Origin: Polyangium sp. 6x1
Lineage (GTDB): Bacteria > Myxococcota_A > Polyangia > Polyangiales > Polyangiaceae
Reading direction: 5' to 3'
Assembly: GCF_029946515.1 (NCBI RefSeq)
Contig: NZ_JARZHH010000025.1
Coordinates: 1-64,000 of the forward strand
Length of the DNA: 64,000 nt
Positions 28,018-37,979 of the stretch are shown here, piece by piece (position 1 is the first letter of the stretch; the number at the start of each line of letters is the position of its first letter). Made by a program: the position numbers and the translations under genes. The notes under the pieces were generated by a model. The model did not search any database. It was not told the origin of the DNA and saw only the letters and a program-made list of their open reading frames with translations.

Positions 28018-28581
28018 CTACAAGAGCTCGGCGCATTCGATCCCGCTGATCGACAGCCCCCAGTCGTCGCCGATGTCATAACGGCGGAGCTCTGCGTCGA
28101 TGATGCGGAGCGCCTCGTCGGCGTAGCGAAAGTCGTGGACGCGGCTCGACATGTTCCACTGGTCGAGCGGCACGTTGTGGTCGGCGCAGGCCCCGAGCCC
28201 CAGGGTATCGGCGTTCTCCCCGAGCGCCTTCTTCATCGCCCCGAGCACCGACGAGCCGATCGCCATGAAATGCACCTTCGGGCACGCGACGGGGTCGGCG
28301 TCGGGGGCGTCGCATGCATTCGGATCGCGCTTGCTGTAATCGATCTGGCGCTTCCCGTGGCCGTGCACGCGGATGTAATACTCCGGGGCGTCCGGATACG
28401 AGCCCCTACAGCTCTTCGGCGGCTCGAACGAGACCCCTTCGGCGCTCGAGACGAGCGTGATCTGCGAGGGCTGCCCCTTCACCAGTGCGCTCGGGCAGTC
28501 GTCCGCGGCCAAGGCCGGCAGGGTAGGCCCGCAGCCGACGAAAGCGGCGCAAGCCACGAGGACGAGGAGGTGAAGCCGCAT
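28018..28581 (-). CDS. Lipoprotein of unknown function
   Basis: A 187-residue protein starting MRLHLLVLVACAAFVGCG (ATG 28581), a lipoprotein leader with Cys in VGC. The mature part has six or so Cys and Asp/Tyr-rich segments (SCRGSYPDAPEYYIRVHGHG, NACDAPDADPVACPKVHF). The C-terminal part (SSRVHDFRYADEALRIIDAEL) is helical. No domain recognised. Its start lies two bases after the stop of a possible upstream small reading frame on the same strand. The C-terminus abuts the 43-bp repeat region. Confidence 0.75.
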   Translation of the reverse strand: MRLHLLVLVACAAFVGCGPTLPALAADDCPSALVKGQPSQITLVSSAEGVSFEPPKSCRGSYPDAPEYYIRVHGHGKRQIDYSKRDPNACDAPDADPVACPKVHFMAIGSSVLGAMKKALGENADTLGLGACADHNVPLDQWNMSSRVHDFRYADEALRIIDAELRRYDIGDDWGLSISGIECAELL

Positions 28582-28583
28582 TG

Positions 28584-28868
28584 TCACGAGCGCTTCGCGC
28601 CCGAAAGCTCGTTGTCTGAGCATGCCATGTATTCTCCGGCAGACGTTTCGATGGAAACCGTGCACGCGCCGTCCAAGCAGCCATCGTGCCAGCCCGAAGC
28701 GCCCCGCGCCGACGCTACCGCCGATGCATCGCTGTCGACGGGGAGTTCACTCGCCGCTTCCGTTGTGGACTCTCCGTCGACAGTGCTCGGGGCTGGCTCG
28801 CGACCGGGCGCCCTCGTACCGCCTCTTCCTGCGACCTTGGGGCGGCTGTTTTGCACGGCACGGCGCAT
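28584..28868 (-). CDS. Possible small reading frame upstream of lipoprotein
   Basis: A 94-residue open frame from ATG 28868 that ends two bases before the ATG of the lipoprotein gene. The second half has ordinary protein-like composition (GWHDGCLDGACTVSIETSAG, EYMACSDNELSGAKRS), unlike the Arg-rich shadows of this DNA. However, the first 25 residues (MRRAVQNSRPKVAGRGGT) look like non-coding reading, and there is no signal peptide or ribosome site. Coding and expression are uncertain. The frame would have to share its 5' region with the TonB-like gene starting at 28886 in the opposite direction. Confidence 0.3.
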   Translation of the reverse strand: MRRAVQNSRPKVAGRGGTRAPGREPAPSTVDGESTTEAASELPVDSDASAVASARGASGWHDGCLDGACTVSIETSAGEYMACSDNELSGAKRS

Positions 28869-28885
28869 GCCATAGGGCTCCGGTC

Positions 28886-30100
28886 ATGGGGAACGATCGA
28901 CGTCGTGAGATTCCGGCGATCGCCGTCGCGCTCCTCGTGCACGTCCTGCTTTTGAGGCTGTTGCACCGCGAACTGCCGCTTCCGCCTCCCGCTTCGCCTC
29001 CGCCGTCCGTCGAGGCGGATGCGACGATCGATATCGAGCCCGTGACGCCGCCCGCGCCCACGCCCGCGACGACGCCTGCCACCGCCACCGCCACCGCGCC
29101 CGCCCGCGTGACCGCCACCGCCCGCGTCGCCGAATCCGCTCCCGCTCCCGAATCCGCTCCCGCTCCCGAATCCGCTCCCGCTCCCGAACCCGCTCCCGCT
29201 CCCGAATCCGCTCCCGCTCCCCGTGCTGCCGGGGACGAATACGGCGGCCCTCCGCCCACGCATCCTGGCTCCGGCGTTCCTGGCCTCGGGACGCCCATCT
29301 GGTCCGTTCCTGGCGTCGTCTCTGCGCCCTCCGGCGGCAAACCTGCGGCAACGACGATGGACGCGGCCCCCGTCGATCGTGAGAGCGCGAGCCGCGTTCT
29401 CTCCGGCACATTGCACTCCCAGGACAAAGAAAGAGGGATCGAAATCCCTGCCGCCGGCCGCGTCGCGCAGACCGTCGCCTCGGCGGTGCGTGCCTCTGCG
29501 GTCAAGGACGCGCGCGCCACGTTCGAGGTGAAGCTCAGCGCGGACGGGCGTGTCGAAGGCGTCCGGCTCGTCAGCTCCACCGACAACGACGCGAATCACT
29601 GGGCGGGCGTCGTCGCATCCGTGCGCGCTTCGCTCGACGGCCAGGCGCTGCAAATGGGCTCCGACAAACAGGGCGTCACGGTCGTCGTGAAGGTCGAGTC
29701 GAGGATCCAGCTTCCATCGGGGGCCAAGGGGCCGGTCATCAAGCCCAAGTGCGCCAACGAGGCGATGTTGCGGATCGCCGCCAGGACGAAGGAGGCCCTG
29801 AAGACGGGCGAGGTGCACGGCCACCCTGACGAGAAGGGGAATTCCATTCCCGACAGCGACGTGCTCGACGATGAGGAGCTCCGGTACTTCTGCATCCCGG
29901 TCGGCATTCACGCAATAGGGGATCTGTCGGACATCGGCGCGCACGAGGTGAACGTCGTGAGCGTATCGTTCGAGGTCAAACGGGCCGGGGAGAAACCATT
30001 GCTGCCCGGCGCGCCGAAGCCCATCGACCGGCGCGTCCCTTGGCTGCCGGAAGACCCCAGGTTCCAAAGGCCGCCGCCGGTGAAAAAGAAGAAAAAGTAG
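28886..30100 (+). CDS. TonB-like energy-transfer protein
   Basis: A 404-residue protein. A short basic start (MGNDRRREIPA) precedes one membrane helix (IAVALLVHVLLLRLL). A long Pro/Ala/Thr-rich periplasmic spacer follows, with repeated SAPAPE units encoded by an 18-base repeat (GCTCCCGCTCCCGAATCC, about 29131-29221). The C-terminal part contains a TonB-like alpha/beta segment (ARATFEVKLSADGRVEGVRLVS, then SLDGQALQM) and a basic tail ending in Lys. It may couple the inner-membrane proton force to outer-membrane transport. No ExbB/ExbD genes are adjacent, so its partners are elsewhere. It could also be a structural envelope protein. Confidence 0.62.
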   Translation: MGNDRRREIPAIAVALLVHVLLLRLLHRELPLPPPASPPPSVEADATIDIEPVTPPAPTPATTPATATATAPARVTATARVAESAPAPESAPAPESAPAPEPAPAPESAPAPRAAGDEYGGPPPTHPGSGVPGLGTPIWSVPGVVSAPSGGKPAATTMDAAPVDRESASRVLSGTLHSQDKERGIEIPAAGRVAQTVASAVRASAVKDARATFEVKLSADGRVEGVRLVSSTDNDANHWAGVVASVRASLDGQALQMGSDKQGVTVVVKVESRIQLPSGAKGPVIKPKCANEAMLRIAARTKEALKTGEVHGHPDEKGNSIPDSDVLDDEELRYFCIPVGIHAIGDLSDIGAHEVNVVSVSFEVKRAGEKPLLPGAPKPIDRRVPWLPEDPRFQRPPPVKKKKK

Positions 30101-30109
30101 CGCGGGGCA

Positions 30110-32098
30110 TCATTTCGACGACGGCGCGCCGAGGCTCGGATGGATCGGCCATCGATGGACGAGCACCCTCCCGTCCGCCGTCGCGGAGGCGATGCCCTTG
30201 CCGTCCAATCTCGCGGCCACGCCGGTGACCTCGACCTCGCCGGAGCCCAGCATGACCTGCGTCTTGCCGGTGACGATGCCCCAGATGCGCAGGTTCTCCG
30301 CGCCGGTCACGATCGAACCAGCGATGCCTGCGCCCGGTAGAAACGCCACGGAGACGATGGGCTTCTTGTGCCCCCGCAGCGTCTTTTCTAGCGTCCATCG
30401 TCGGGTCGCCCAGAGGACCAGGGCTCCGTCGTGGCACCCCGCCGCGAGGTAACTGCCATCTGGGGCGAATGCCAGGCTCCGCACGGCGCTGCCATGACCG
30501 CGCAGCACTTGCATCGGACGAAATGAAGCGTCCCACACGCGCACCGTTCGGTCGGCGGGTGAGCCCGTGGCCCACAGGCCGAGCCTTCTGTCAAATGCAA
30601 TGGCACGCACGCCCCCGCCTTGCGCGGACGCGACCTGCAGGCGCTCCCCCTTGGTCAGGCTCCACAAAACCACCTGGTCGTCATGGCCCGACGACGCCAG
30701 GGCCTTTGCGCTCGGATTGATGGCCAGGGCCCGCACAAAGGGCGTCGGGTGCAGGAGGGATATCTGCTGCGTCCCTGTGTCGGCGTCGAACACGCGGATC
30801 TGGCCGTCTGCGTACCCAACCGCGACGTAGCCGGCGCCCGTCGCGAGACAGTCTGCTCGCACATTCGCACGATTCCACCAGCGCATGCGCTTTCGAGCGA
30901 GGTCGAAGCAGACCACCTCCCCCGTCGCAAACGCCACGAAAAGCGATTCGCCGCGCTCGTCGAAGGAAAGGGCACGTCCCCAGGTCGGAATGCCGAGGAT
31001 ATCGAGCGACAAGACCCCTCGCTCCGGGTCGTCGGCGATCTCGAGGCGCAGCTCTTCGCCGCCGTCCGGACCTGCCGCCGGCGCCGCCTTTCCGACGCTC
31101 CGTGGGGCCGGCTCGAAGCGCGCGCCGATCGCATCCGGCAGGAGCTTCCCGGGCGCCCTCGAGCGCGGCACCTCCTCAGGCTCCGTGTCGGCGTGGGGCA
31201 GCGATACCTGCGGGCCCGCGGGGATGCTCGAGCGCCGCTCCCGTTCCGGCGCCGGTTTCATGGCGGAGGCGAGCGCATCTGCCATTTCCATCGCCGAGCC
31301 GAAGCGGCCCGCCACGTCGACCGAGAGTGCCCGCGCCATCCACGCGTCGACGGATCTCGGCAGCTCGGGCCGCAGCGAGCTCGGCGGCCGGAATTCACCT
31401 TTCGCGATGGCAATCGCCAGGACGACGAGCGTCGACCCTTCGAACGGGAGTTTTCCGGTGAGCATCTCATACGTGACGACGGCCATGGACCAGAGGTCCG
31501 TGCGGAGATCGACCCGCTTCGTGTCGTCGTATTGCTCCGGGCTCATGTAGGGCGGGGTCCCCATCGCGACGCCCGTCGCCGTCAGATCCGAGGTCGCGTC
31601 GAGCTGCTTCGCAATGCCGAAATCGAGGACCTTTACGAAGGGCTCGCCCTCGTCATCGATCACGAAGAGGTTGTCCGGCTTGATGTCGCGATGGATGACG
31701 CCGAGCTTGTGCGCCGCCCCAACGCCCCTCGCGGTCTGACCGAAGAGCCGCAGCACATCCTCGGGAGGCAGCGGACCGAGGCGCTGCAGGCGTCGTTTCA
31801 AGGTCTCGCCTTCGAGCAGCTCCATCACGATGTAGGGCTGCCCGTCCTCCGTCATTCCGTGATCGAAGACCGTGGCGACGTAAGGGCTGCGAATTCGAGC
31901 GGCGGCCTGGGCCTCCTGGCGAAATCGCTGCGTGGAAGGCGCATTGCTGATATGCACCGGCGCCATGAGCTTGACCGCGACCTGGGTGCCGAGCGCGAGG
32001 TTCTCCGCAGCCCATACCGAGCCCATTCCGCCCATGCCCAGGCAACGCAGAAGCTTGAGCGTCGGCGTCAGGTGCTGTCCGGCGTTCAGGAGCGGCAT
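30110..32098 (-). CDS. Ser/Thr protein kinase with WD40 propeller
   Basis: A 662-residue soluble Hanks-type kinase. Glycine loop GMGGMGSV (residues 21-28), Lys43 in VAVKLM, catalytic HRDIKPDN (Asp138), DFG at 159-161 and activation-loop site [10 protein letters not shown] are all intact. After a Pro/Ser linker (about residues 285-350) come at least six WD40-type repeats (ALSFDERGESLFVAF, VGYADGQIRVFDADTG, TGSPADRTVRVWDASF, AGCHDGALVLWATRR and similar), forming a propeller that should bind partner proteins. No membrane segment. It lies next to the RsbR-like STAS gene and the giant STAND kinase, suggesting one signalling cluster. Confidence 0.93.
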   Translation of the reverse strand: MPLLNAGQHLTPTLKLLRCLGMGGMGSVWAAENLALGTQVAVKLMAPVHISNAPSTQRFRQEAQAAARIRSPYVATVFDHGMTEDGQPYIVMELLEGETLKRRLQRLGPLPPEDVLRLFGQTARGVGAAHKLGVIHRDIKPDNLFVIDDEGEPFVKVLDFGIAKQLDATSDLTATGVAMGTPPYMSPEQYDDTKRVDLRTDLWSMAVVTYEMLTGKLPFEGSTLVVLAIAIAKGEFRPPSSLRPELPRSVDAWMARALSVDVAGRFGSAMEMADALASAMKPAPERERRSSIPAGPQVSLPHADTEPEEVPRSRAPGKLLPDAIGARFEPAPRSVGKAAPAAGPDGGEELRLEIADDPERGVLSLDILGIPTWGRALSFDERGESLFVAFATGEVVCFDLARKRMRWWNRANVRADCLATGAGYVAVGYADGQIRVFDADTGTQQISLLHPTPFVRALAINPSAKALASSGHDDQVVLWSLTKGERLQVASAQGGGVRAIAFDRRLGLWATGSPADRTVRVWDASFRPMQVLRGHGSAVRSLAFAPDGSYLAAGCHDGALVLWATRRWTLEKTLRGHKKPIVSVAFLPGAGIAGSIVTGAENLRIWGIVTGKTQVMLGSGEVEVTGVAARLDGKGIASATADGRVLVHRWPIHPSLGAPSSK

Positions 32099-32184
32099 GG
32101 TTCGATCCGGCTCTCGCGCATCGCCCGCGATGCTACCGCGATTCTTCCCGGGCCGGGTGGCTTTGTGGCAGCATCGCGGCCGGC

Positions 32185-33048
32185 ATGGACGACACGACGG
32201 AGCGGCCGGACGAGCGGCCCTGGGGCCTCCATGAAGAGGTCGGGCACGTGCGGCGGGCGCTCGCCGAGCGCGAGCAGGAGCTGTCGTGCCTCGTCGCGCT
32301 GGACGACCTGGTTCGTCTCGACACAGTGCCGGGCGGGGAGATCTGCCAGCGCATGGTGGACCTCGTGCCGCTGACGTTCCTCGAAGGTGAGCCGGTTGCG
32401 GCGCGGGTGAGCCTCGGGGACCAAGACTTCGCGACGCGGACGTTCCACGAGGGGCGCGGAGGCCACGTCACGCGGATCCTCAACGGGGATCAGGAGATCG
32501 GCGCGCTCACGGTGCATCGTGTCGAGGGGCCGGCCGTCGCGTCGCTGCTCTCGCCGCAGAAGAGGCGCTTTCTCGCGCTCGTCGCGAAGCGGTTCGGCGA
32601 GGTTGTGCAGCGTCGGCTCGCGGTGGAGCAACAGGCGGAGCTCGCAGGGAAGCTCGCGCTGATCGAGAGGCAGCAAGAGGTCATCCGTTTTCTGACCGTG
32701 CCCATCATCGAGGTCTGGAAGGGTGTGCTGCTCGTTTCCCTCAACGGCGTCGTGGATTCGATGCGCTTCGCGCAGGTCACGGAGAACACGCTCGATACGA
32801 TTGTCAACAAGCAGCCATACTTCGTGCTCCTGGATTTGACGGGCGTCGACGTCATCGATACCAGCACGGGAAACTTCTTCATGAGATTGCTGCAGTGTAT
32901 ACGCCTGATGGGCGTCACCGGCATGCTTACCGGTGCCCAGCCGATGGTGGTGCATACCTTGATGGACATGGAGTTTCCGAGCGAGCACATGCGCGCCACC
33001 CTGCGCGACGCTTTGCAAGAATGCGTGCGGCAGATGCGCCGACAATGA
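32185..33048 (+). CDS. RsbR-like STAS-domain protein
   Basis: A 287-residue protein. The N-terminal part (about residues 1-145) resembles an RsbR-type sensory half. From residue 165 a STAS domain follows: EVIRFLTVPIIEVWKGVLLVS, YFVLLDLTGVDVIDTSTGNF, with the phosphorylatable Thr/Ser in DTSTGNF, and LMGVTGMLTGAQP. In Bacillus, RsbR/RsbS with the RsbT kinase form a stressosome controlling sigma B. Here no RsbT or RsbS gene is adjacent; the flanking kinases are possible modifiers. It is divergent from the WD40 kinase (86 bases between the starts) and precedes the STAND kinase on the same strand. Confidence 0.85.
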   Translation: MDDTTERPDERPWGLHEEVGHVRRALAEREQELSCLVALDDLVRLDTVPGGEICQRMVDLVPLTFLEGEPVAARVSLGDQDFATRTFHEGRGGHVTRILNGDQEIGALTVHRVEGPAVASLLSPQKRRFLALVAKRFGEVVQRRLAVEQQAELAGKLALIERQQEVIRFLTVPIIEVWKGVLLVSLNGVVDSMRFAQVTENTLDTIVNKQPYFVLLDLTGVDVIDTSTGNFFMRLLQCIRLMGVTGMLTGAQPMVVHTLMDMEFPSEHMRATLRDALQECVRQMRRQ

Positions 33049-33226
33049 CCTGAAGAGCCCAAGCGTCCGTCCCCGCGCAGCCGACCTCGGGGAAAACCTC
33101 AGGCTGCGTGCACGGTTTCGCAGCATGGCCGAGGACAAGCGCTGAGCGGTCGCTGGTTCACCCGTCCTCCTTGCCTTACGCTTCCCCTCGGGGGCGGCGG
33201 CGCGCGGCGCGTCGAGAGACGACTGC

Positions 33227-36200
33227 ATGAAGAAACGCGACCGACCAGACGAACGGTCGCCTGCTCGTGGCGCGGTGTCCACGCGCGCAATGGCATACGC
33301 CCGCGCCGAGTCCCCTCCCGAGCCCGAAACGCGAGCGGACGCGAGCACGTCCCCGTTGCCCGAACGCGCGGCGCGGCCTGCCAGGCGCGTCCCTTCTCGC
33401 GCGACCTCGGCGCCCCTGCCCGTGGGCGTCGGCGCCACCATCAAGCATTACGAGCTCATCCGCGAGCTCGGCCGGGGCGGCATGGGGACGGTCTTCCTGG
33501 CCCGCGATACGAAGCTCGGCCGCCTGGTCGCGATCAAGCTCCTCCACGAATACAGCGGCGACAAGGCCGAGCGCTTTCTGGCCGAGGCGCGGGCCACGGC
33601 TCGCTGCAAGCACGAGAACATCGTGGTCATTCACGAGGTGGACGAGATCCGCGGATATCCGTACATGGTGCTCGAATACATCGAAGGCCGGACGCTGCGC
33701 GACTGGATGACCGGGCCGAGCGCGCCCGGAGCGATGTCGCCGAGCCAGGCCATCGAGCTCGTGCTCCCCGTCGTGCGCGCGCTGGTCCGCGCGCACCGGT
33801 TCGGGATCGTGCATCGGGATCTCAAGCCGGAGAACATCCTGCTCGACGACGCGGGGCCGATCAAGGTGGTCGATTTCGGCATTGCAAAGCAGGTCGAGGT
33901 CCAGGTGGCCTCGACGATCACGGGCGCGCACGCGGAGCCCGCCGTCGCCGTCGCCGAGCGCCGGGACGAGGCGATCGTCGGGTCGCCCCCGTACATGTCC
34001 CCCGAGCAATTGCTGGGCAAGGGAATCGATCCCCGCGCCGATGTCTGGGCCGTGGGCATCATGCTCCACGAGCTGCTCACGGGGGCGCACCCGCTCGACC
34101 CGTTCTCGTTCGCGCGGCTCTCGGAGGTCCTGGACCTCGATGTCCCCATGCCCAGCATCCACGAGAAACGCGCCGACCTGGGCGCGCTGGGCGACGTCGT
34201 CGACCGCTGCCTGAAAAAGCGCAAGGACGAGCGCATGGGCTCGGCCAAGGAGCTGCTCGCGGAGCTCGAGGCGCTCTTGCCCGGCAAGCAGCCGCTCCCG
34301 CTGCGGGAAGACGAGAGCCCGTTCGCCGGCCTCGCCGCGTTCCAGGAGGCGGACGCCAGGCGATTCTTCGGTCGCGATCGTGATATCGCCGCCGTGACGA
34401 GATGGCTGCGCAACCAGCCGCTCCTGACCGTGGCCGGGCCCTCCGGGGCGGGCAAATCGTCGTTCGTGCGCGCGGGCGTGATTCCCGCATTGAAGCGCTC
34501 GGGGGACGGCTGGGAAGCGTTCCTCCTGCGCCCGGGTCGCGAGCCGCTGTTCGCGCTCGTCGATGTGCTCGTGCAGGTGATCGAGACGGCAGGCTCGGCC
34601 GAATACGATCACGACGGGCTCGTCGCCACCTTGCGCGCGCAACCGGGCCAGCTGGGCGCTCGGCTGCGCGCCCGCTGCCGTCGTCGCGGACCGAGGCACC
34701 GGATCGTGCTTTTCGTCGATCAATTCGAGGAGCTCTACACGCTCGGCGCCGCCCCCGAGGAGCGGGCCGCGTTCGTCGCCTGTCTGGAGGGAGCAGCCGA
34801 CGACGCCTCGTCTCCGCTGCGCGTGCTCCTCGCCATTCGCTCCGACTTTCTCGATCGCATGGCCGGCGAGCGCCGTTTCATGGCCGACGTGGCCCGCGGG
34901 CTCTGGTTCTTGCCGCCCATGGCGCGCGACGGCCTGCGGGAAGCCTTGATACGGCCCCTCGAAGCCTCCGGTCATCGATTCCAGACCGAGGAGACGGTCG
35001 AGCAGGTGCTCCACACGCTGGAGAGCACGCGGAGCCCTTTGCCGCTCCTGCAATTCACGGCGACGAAGCTCTGGGAGTCGCGGGATCGCGAGCGCCGGCT
35101 GCTCACGCAGGAGGGGTATGAAAAGATCGGCGGCGTGGCCGGCGCGCTGTCCGCCCACGCGGATGCCGTGCTCGCGGCGATGTCGCTTTCCGAGCAGCGG
35201 CTCGCGCGCGCGGTCTTGCTACGCCTGGTGACGCCCGAACGCACGCGCGCGGTCGTGAGCCTGGACGAGCTCTGCGAGCTTGCCCAGGCTCGCGACGGCG
35301 AGGAGAGCGCCCACGATGCCATTGCGCGCGTGGTTCAGCATCTGGCCGACGCGCGGCTCTTGCTCATCGAGACGGGGGGCGAGCGCCAGGGGACGACCGT
35401 GGAGCTGGTCCATGAATCCTTGATCGATCGGTGGGCGAAGCTCGGGCAATGGCTCGCGGAGAGCGAGCGAGATGCGCAGTTCCTGGCCCGCCTGCGCGCC
35501 GCAGCGCAGCCGTGGGAGGCGAGCGGGCGAGCCGAGGGCCTGCTCTGGCGCGATCGCGCGGCGCAGGATGCACGCGCGTGGTACGAGCGCCGTCGCGCCG
35601 AGCAGGGCGCCGATTGGCGCGCCGGGCTCGGGCCACGCGAAGAGCGTTATCTTTTGGCTGTCGTCGCCCTGTCCAGGCGCGCGCGGCGATTGCGAAGGCG
35701 GCTTGCCCTGGGCGTGATGGCCACGCTCGGCGTGATTGCTGTGGTCGTGTCGTACCTGGCGGTTCGCGCCAGCCATGAAGCGGCTCGTGCGCAGGAGGAA
35801 GCCCGGAACGCGCGCAATGCCACCCGCATGGCCACGGCGCGCGAGCTGCAAGCCGATCCCACGACCGTGCTCGCCATCTTGCGCGAAATCGAGCCGCCCG
35901 TTCTGCCGCGAGAGTGGTCGTTCCTCGCGCGCTGGGCGCTGCACAGCGGGGTCGCTCCCGCGGTGATCAGCCAGCCGGGTGGGGTCAGCGACGCGCGCTA
36001 TAGCCCCGACGGCAAGCACATCGTCACCGGATCGCATGACCACACCGCGCGGGTGTGGAATGCGGATGGGACGGGCGAGCCCCTGGCCCTTCGGGGGCAC
36101 GAGGACGTCGTCGATTCCGCGGCCTATAGCCCCGACGGCAAGCGCATCGTCACCGCGTCCTGGGACAAGACCGTGCGGATATGGAATGCCGATGGCACGG

Positions 36201-37894
36201 GCGAGCCCCTGGTCCTTCGAGGTCACGAGGACAAGGTCAATTCGGCGGCATTTTGCCCCGACGGCAAGCGCATCGTCACCGCGTCGTATGACCGCACCGC
36301 GCGGGTGTGGAATGCCGATGGCACGGGCGAGCCCCTGGTCCTTCGAGGTCACCAGGATGCAATTTATTGGGCGGCGTGGAGCCCCGACGGCAAGCGCATC
36401 GTCACCGCGTCCTGGGACAAGACCGTGCGGGTGTGGAATGCCGATGGCACGGGCGAGCCCCTGGTTTTTCGGGGTCACGGGGATGGGGTCATGGGGGCGG
36501 CCTTCAGCCCCGATGGCAAGCGCATCGTCACCGCGTCCTGGGACAAGACCGCGCGGGTGTGGAATGCCGATGGCACGGGCGCGCCTCTGGTTCTTCGGGG
36601 TCACGACGAGGGGATTTCCTCTGCGGCGTGGAGCCCCGACGGCAAGCGCATCGCCACCTCGTCCCAGGACAGGACCGTGCGGGTGTGGAATGCCGACGGC
36701 GCGGGCGAGCCGCTGATCCTTCGAGGGCACGCAGATAGGGTCGATTCGACGGCGTGGAGCCCCGACGGCAAGCGCATCGTCACCGCGTCGTATGACAACA
36801 CCGCGCGGGTGTGGAATGCCGACGGCACGGGCGACCCCCTGGTCCTCCGGGGTCACGGGGCTGGCGCCGTCTCCCCGGCGTGGAGCCCCGACGGCAAGCA
36901 CATCGTCACCGCGTCGTATGACGACACCGCGCGGGTATGGAATGCCGATGGCACGGGCGAGCCCCTGGTCCTTCGTCATCGGCATTGGGTCCTGGGGGCG
37001 GCCTTCAGCCCCGACGGCAAGCGTATCCTCACCGCTTCGCACGACAAGACGGCGCGGGTGTGGAATGCCGATGGCACGGGCGAGCCCCTGGTCCTTCGGG
37101 GGCACGAAATGGAAGTCCTTTCGGCGGCCTTCAGCCCCGACGGCAAGCGCATCGTCACGGCGTCGTCCGACAAGACCGTGCGGGTGTGGAATGCCGATGG
37201 CACGGTCGAGCCCCTGGTCCTTCGGGGGCACGAGGATGCCGTCCGTTCGGCGTCGCTTTCCCCAGACGGCAAGCGCATCGTCACCGCCTCCCAGGACAGA
37301 ACGGCGCGCGTTTGGAATGCCGACGGCACGGGCGAACCCCTGGTCCTTCGGGGGCACGAGAAAGGGCTCCGCTCGGCGGCCTTCAGCCCCGACGGCAATC
37401 GCATCGCCACGACGTCGTCCGACAAGACCGTGCGCGTGTGGAATGCCGATGGCACAGGCGAGCCCCTGATTCTTCGAGGTCATGAGCACTGGGTCAAATC
37501 GGTGGCATGGAGCCCCGACGGCAAGCGCATCGTCACCGCCTCCCAGGACAGAACGGCGCGCGTTTGGAATGCCGACGGCACGGGCGAGCCCCTGGTGCTT
37601 CGTGGCTCCGATTCCCCGGTCAACGGCGCGGCGTGGAGCCCCGATGGCAGGCGCATCGTCACCACGTCCGACGACGGGGCCGTGCGGGTGTGGACCGACC
37701 TCGAGCCGCTCAGCGGCCTCGATGACCCGAAGTTATGGTCCGCGACCACCTACTGCATGCCCATCGAGCGCCGGATCGAGCTGCTGCGCGTGACCGAAGC
37801 CATGGCCCGCGCCAACCGGGGAGCTTGCCTGCGCCGCGTCGAGGAGGCCCGCGCGATGGCCCAACCCATCGGGCGCCGGCCGGAGATTCGATAG
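33227..37894 (+). CDS. Giant kinase-STAND-WD40 protein
   Basis: A 1555-residue protein with four parts. 1: disordered N-terminus (1-70). 2: Hanks kinase (72-355) with LGRGGMGTV, Lys104, HRDLKPEN (Asp198), DFG at 216-218 and SPPYMSPEQ. 3: novel-STAND NTPase domain (about 365-800), introduced by [20 protein letters not shown], with P-loop GPSGAGKS (404-411) and Walker [10 protein letters not shown] (about 494-502). 4: a membrane or hydrophobic helix (about 826-848, [16 protein letters not shown]), then 14 WD40 repeats (about 916-1500) of 42 residues, enough for two seven-bladed propellers. All catalytic motifs look intact. STAND kinases are thought to be signal-gated scaffolds that oligomerise on activation. 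The start is ATG 33227. Confidence 0.94.
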   Translation: MKKRDRPDERSPARGAVSTRAMAYARAESPPEPETRADASTSPLPERAARPARRVPSRATSAPLPVGVGATIKHYELIRELGRGGMGTVFLARDTKLGRLVAIKLLHEYSGDKAERFLAEARATARCKHENIVVIHEVDEIRGYPYMVLEYIEGRTLRDWMTGPSAPGAMSPSQAIELVLPVVRALVRAHRFGIVHRDLKPENILLDDAGPIKVVDFGIAKQVEVQVASTITGAHAEPAVAVAERRDEAIVGSPPYMSPEQLLGKGIDPRADVWAVGIMLHELLTGAHPLDPFSFARLSEVLDLDVPMPSIHEKRADLGALGDVVDRCLKKRKDERMGSAKELLAELEALLPGKQPLPLREDESPFAGLAAFQEADARRFFGRDRDIAAVTRWLRNQPLLTVAGPSGAGKSSFVRAGVIPALKRSGDGWEAFLLRPGREPLFALVDVLVQVIETAGSAEYDHDGLVATLRAQPGQLGARLRARCRRRGPRHRIVLFVDQFEELYTLGAAPEERAAFVACLEGAADDASSPLRVLLAIRSDFLDRMAGERRFMADVARGLWFLPPMARDGLREALIRPLEASGHRFQTEETVEQVLHTLESTRSPLPLLQFTATKLWESRDRERRLLTQEGYEKIGGVAGALSAHADAVLAAMSLSEQRLARAVLLRLVTPERTRAVVSLDELCELAQARDGEESAHDAIARVVQHLADARLLLIETGGERQGTTVELVHESLIDRWAKLGQWLAESERDAQFLARLRAAAQPWEASGRAEGLLWRDRAAQDARAWYERRRAEQGADWRAGLGPREERYLLAVVALSRRARRLRRRLALGVMATLGVIAVVVSYLAVRASHEAARAQEEARNARNATRMATARELQADPTTVLAILREIEPPVLPREWSFLARWALHSGVAPAVISQPGGVSDARYSPDGKHIVTGSHDHTARVWNADGTGEPLALRGHEDVVDSAAYSPDGKRIVTASWDKTVRIWNADGTGEPLVLRGHEDKVNSAAFCPDGKRIVTASYDRTARVWNADGTGEPLVLRGHQDAIYWAAWSPDGKRIVTASWDKTVRVWNADGTGEPLVFRGHGDGVMGAAFSPDGKRIVTASWDKTARVWNADGTGAPLVLRGHDEGISSAAWSPDGKRIATSSQDRTVRVWNADGAGEPLILRGHADRVDSTAWSPDGKRIVTASYDNTARVWNADGTGDPLVLRGHGAGAVSPAWSPDGKHIVTASYDDTARVWNADGTGEPLVLRHRHWVLGAAFSPDGKRILTASHDKTARVWNADGTGEPLVLRGHEMEVLSAAFSPDGKRIVTASSDKTVRVWNADGTVEPLVLRGHEDAVRSASLSPDGKRIVTASQDRTARVWNADGTGEPLVLRGHEKGLRSAAFSPDGNRIATTSSDKTVRVWNADGTGEPLILRGHEHWVKSVAWSPDGKRIVTASQDRTARVWNADGTGEPLVLRGSDSPVNGAAWSPDGRRIVTTSDDGAVRVWTDLEPLSGLDDPKLWSATTYCMPIERRIELLRVTEAMARANRGACLRRVEEARAMAQPIGRRPEIR
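35975..37710 (+). repeat. Homogenised 126-bp repeats encoding 14 WD40 blades
   Basis: Within the STAND kinase gene, each WD40 blade is encoded by a 126-base unit. Blocks such as AGCCCCGACGGCAAGCG, GTCACCGCGTC and GAATGCCGATGGCACGGG recur almost unchanged in nearly every unit. The amino-acid pattern per blade is (F/W)[13 protein letters not shown](A/V)[17 protein letters not shown]. Such DNA-level identity suggests recent duplication or gene conversion. One blade (about 36970-36985) lost the Gly-His turn (LRHRHW), and the last blade ends [12 protein letters not shown]. Confidence 0.85.
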
Positions 37895-37979
37895 GGGAAC
37901 CCGGTTTGCATCTCCATAGGGCGCGTGCGACCCTCCGAAGGCCGCGAGGGTCCACGCCGAGCGGCGCTTCGGTGAAGAG

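Noticed and set aside
27714-28049. A 111-codon rightward frame over the 43-bp array
   Set aside because: The frame shifts through the repeat every unit; composition is Ser/Gly/Arg and no ribosome site or signal is present.
35219-37489. A 756-codon leftward frame antisense to the WD40 region
   Set aside because: It mirrors the repeats of the giant kinase gene; the sense frame has intact domains.
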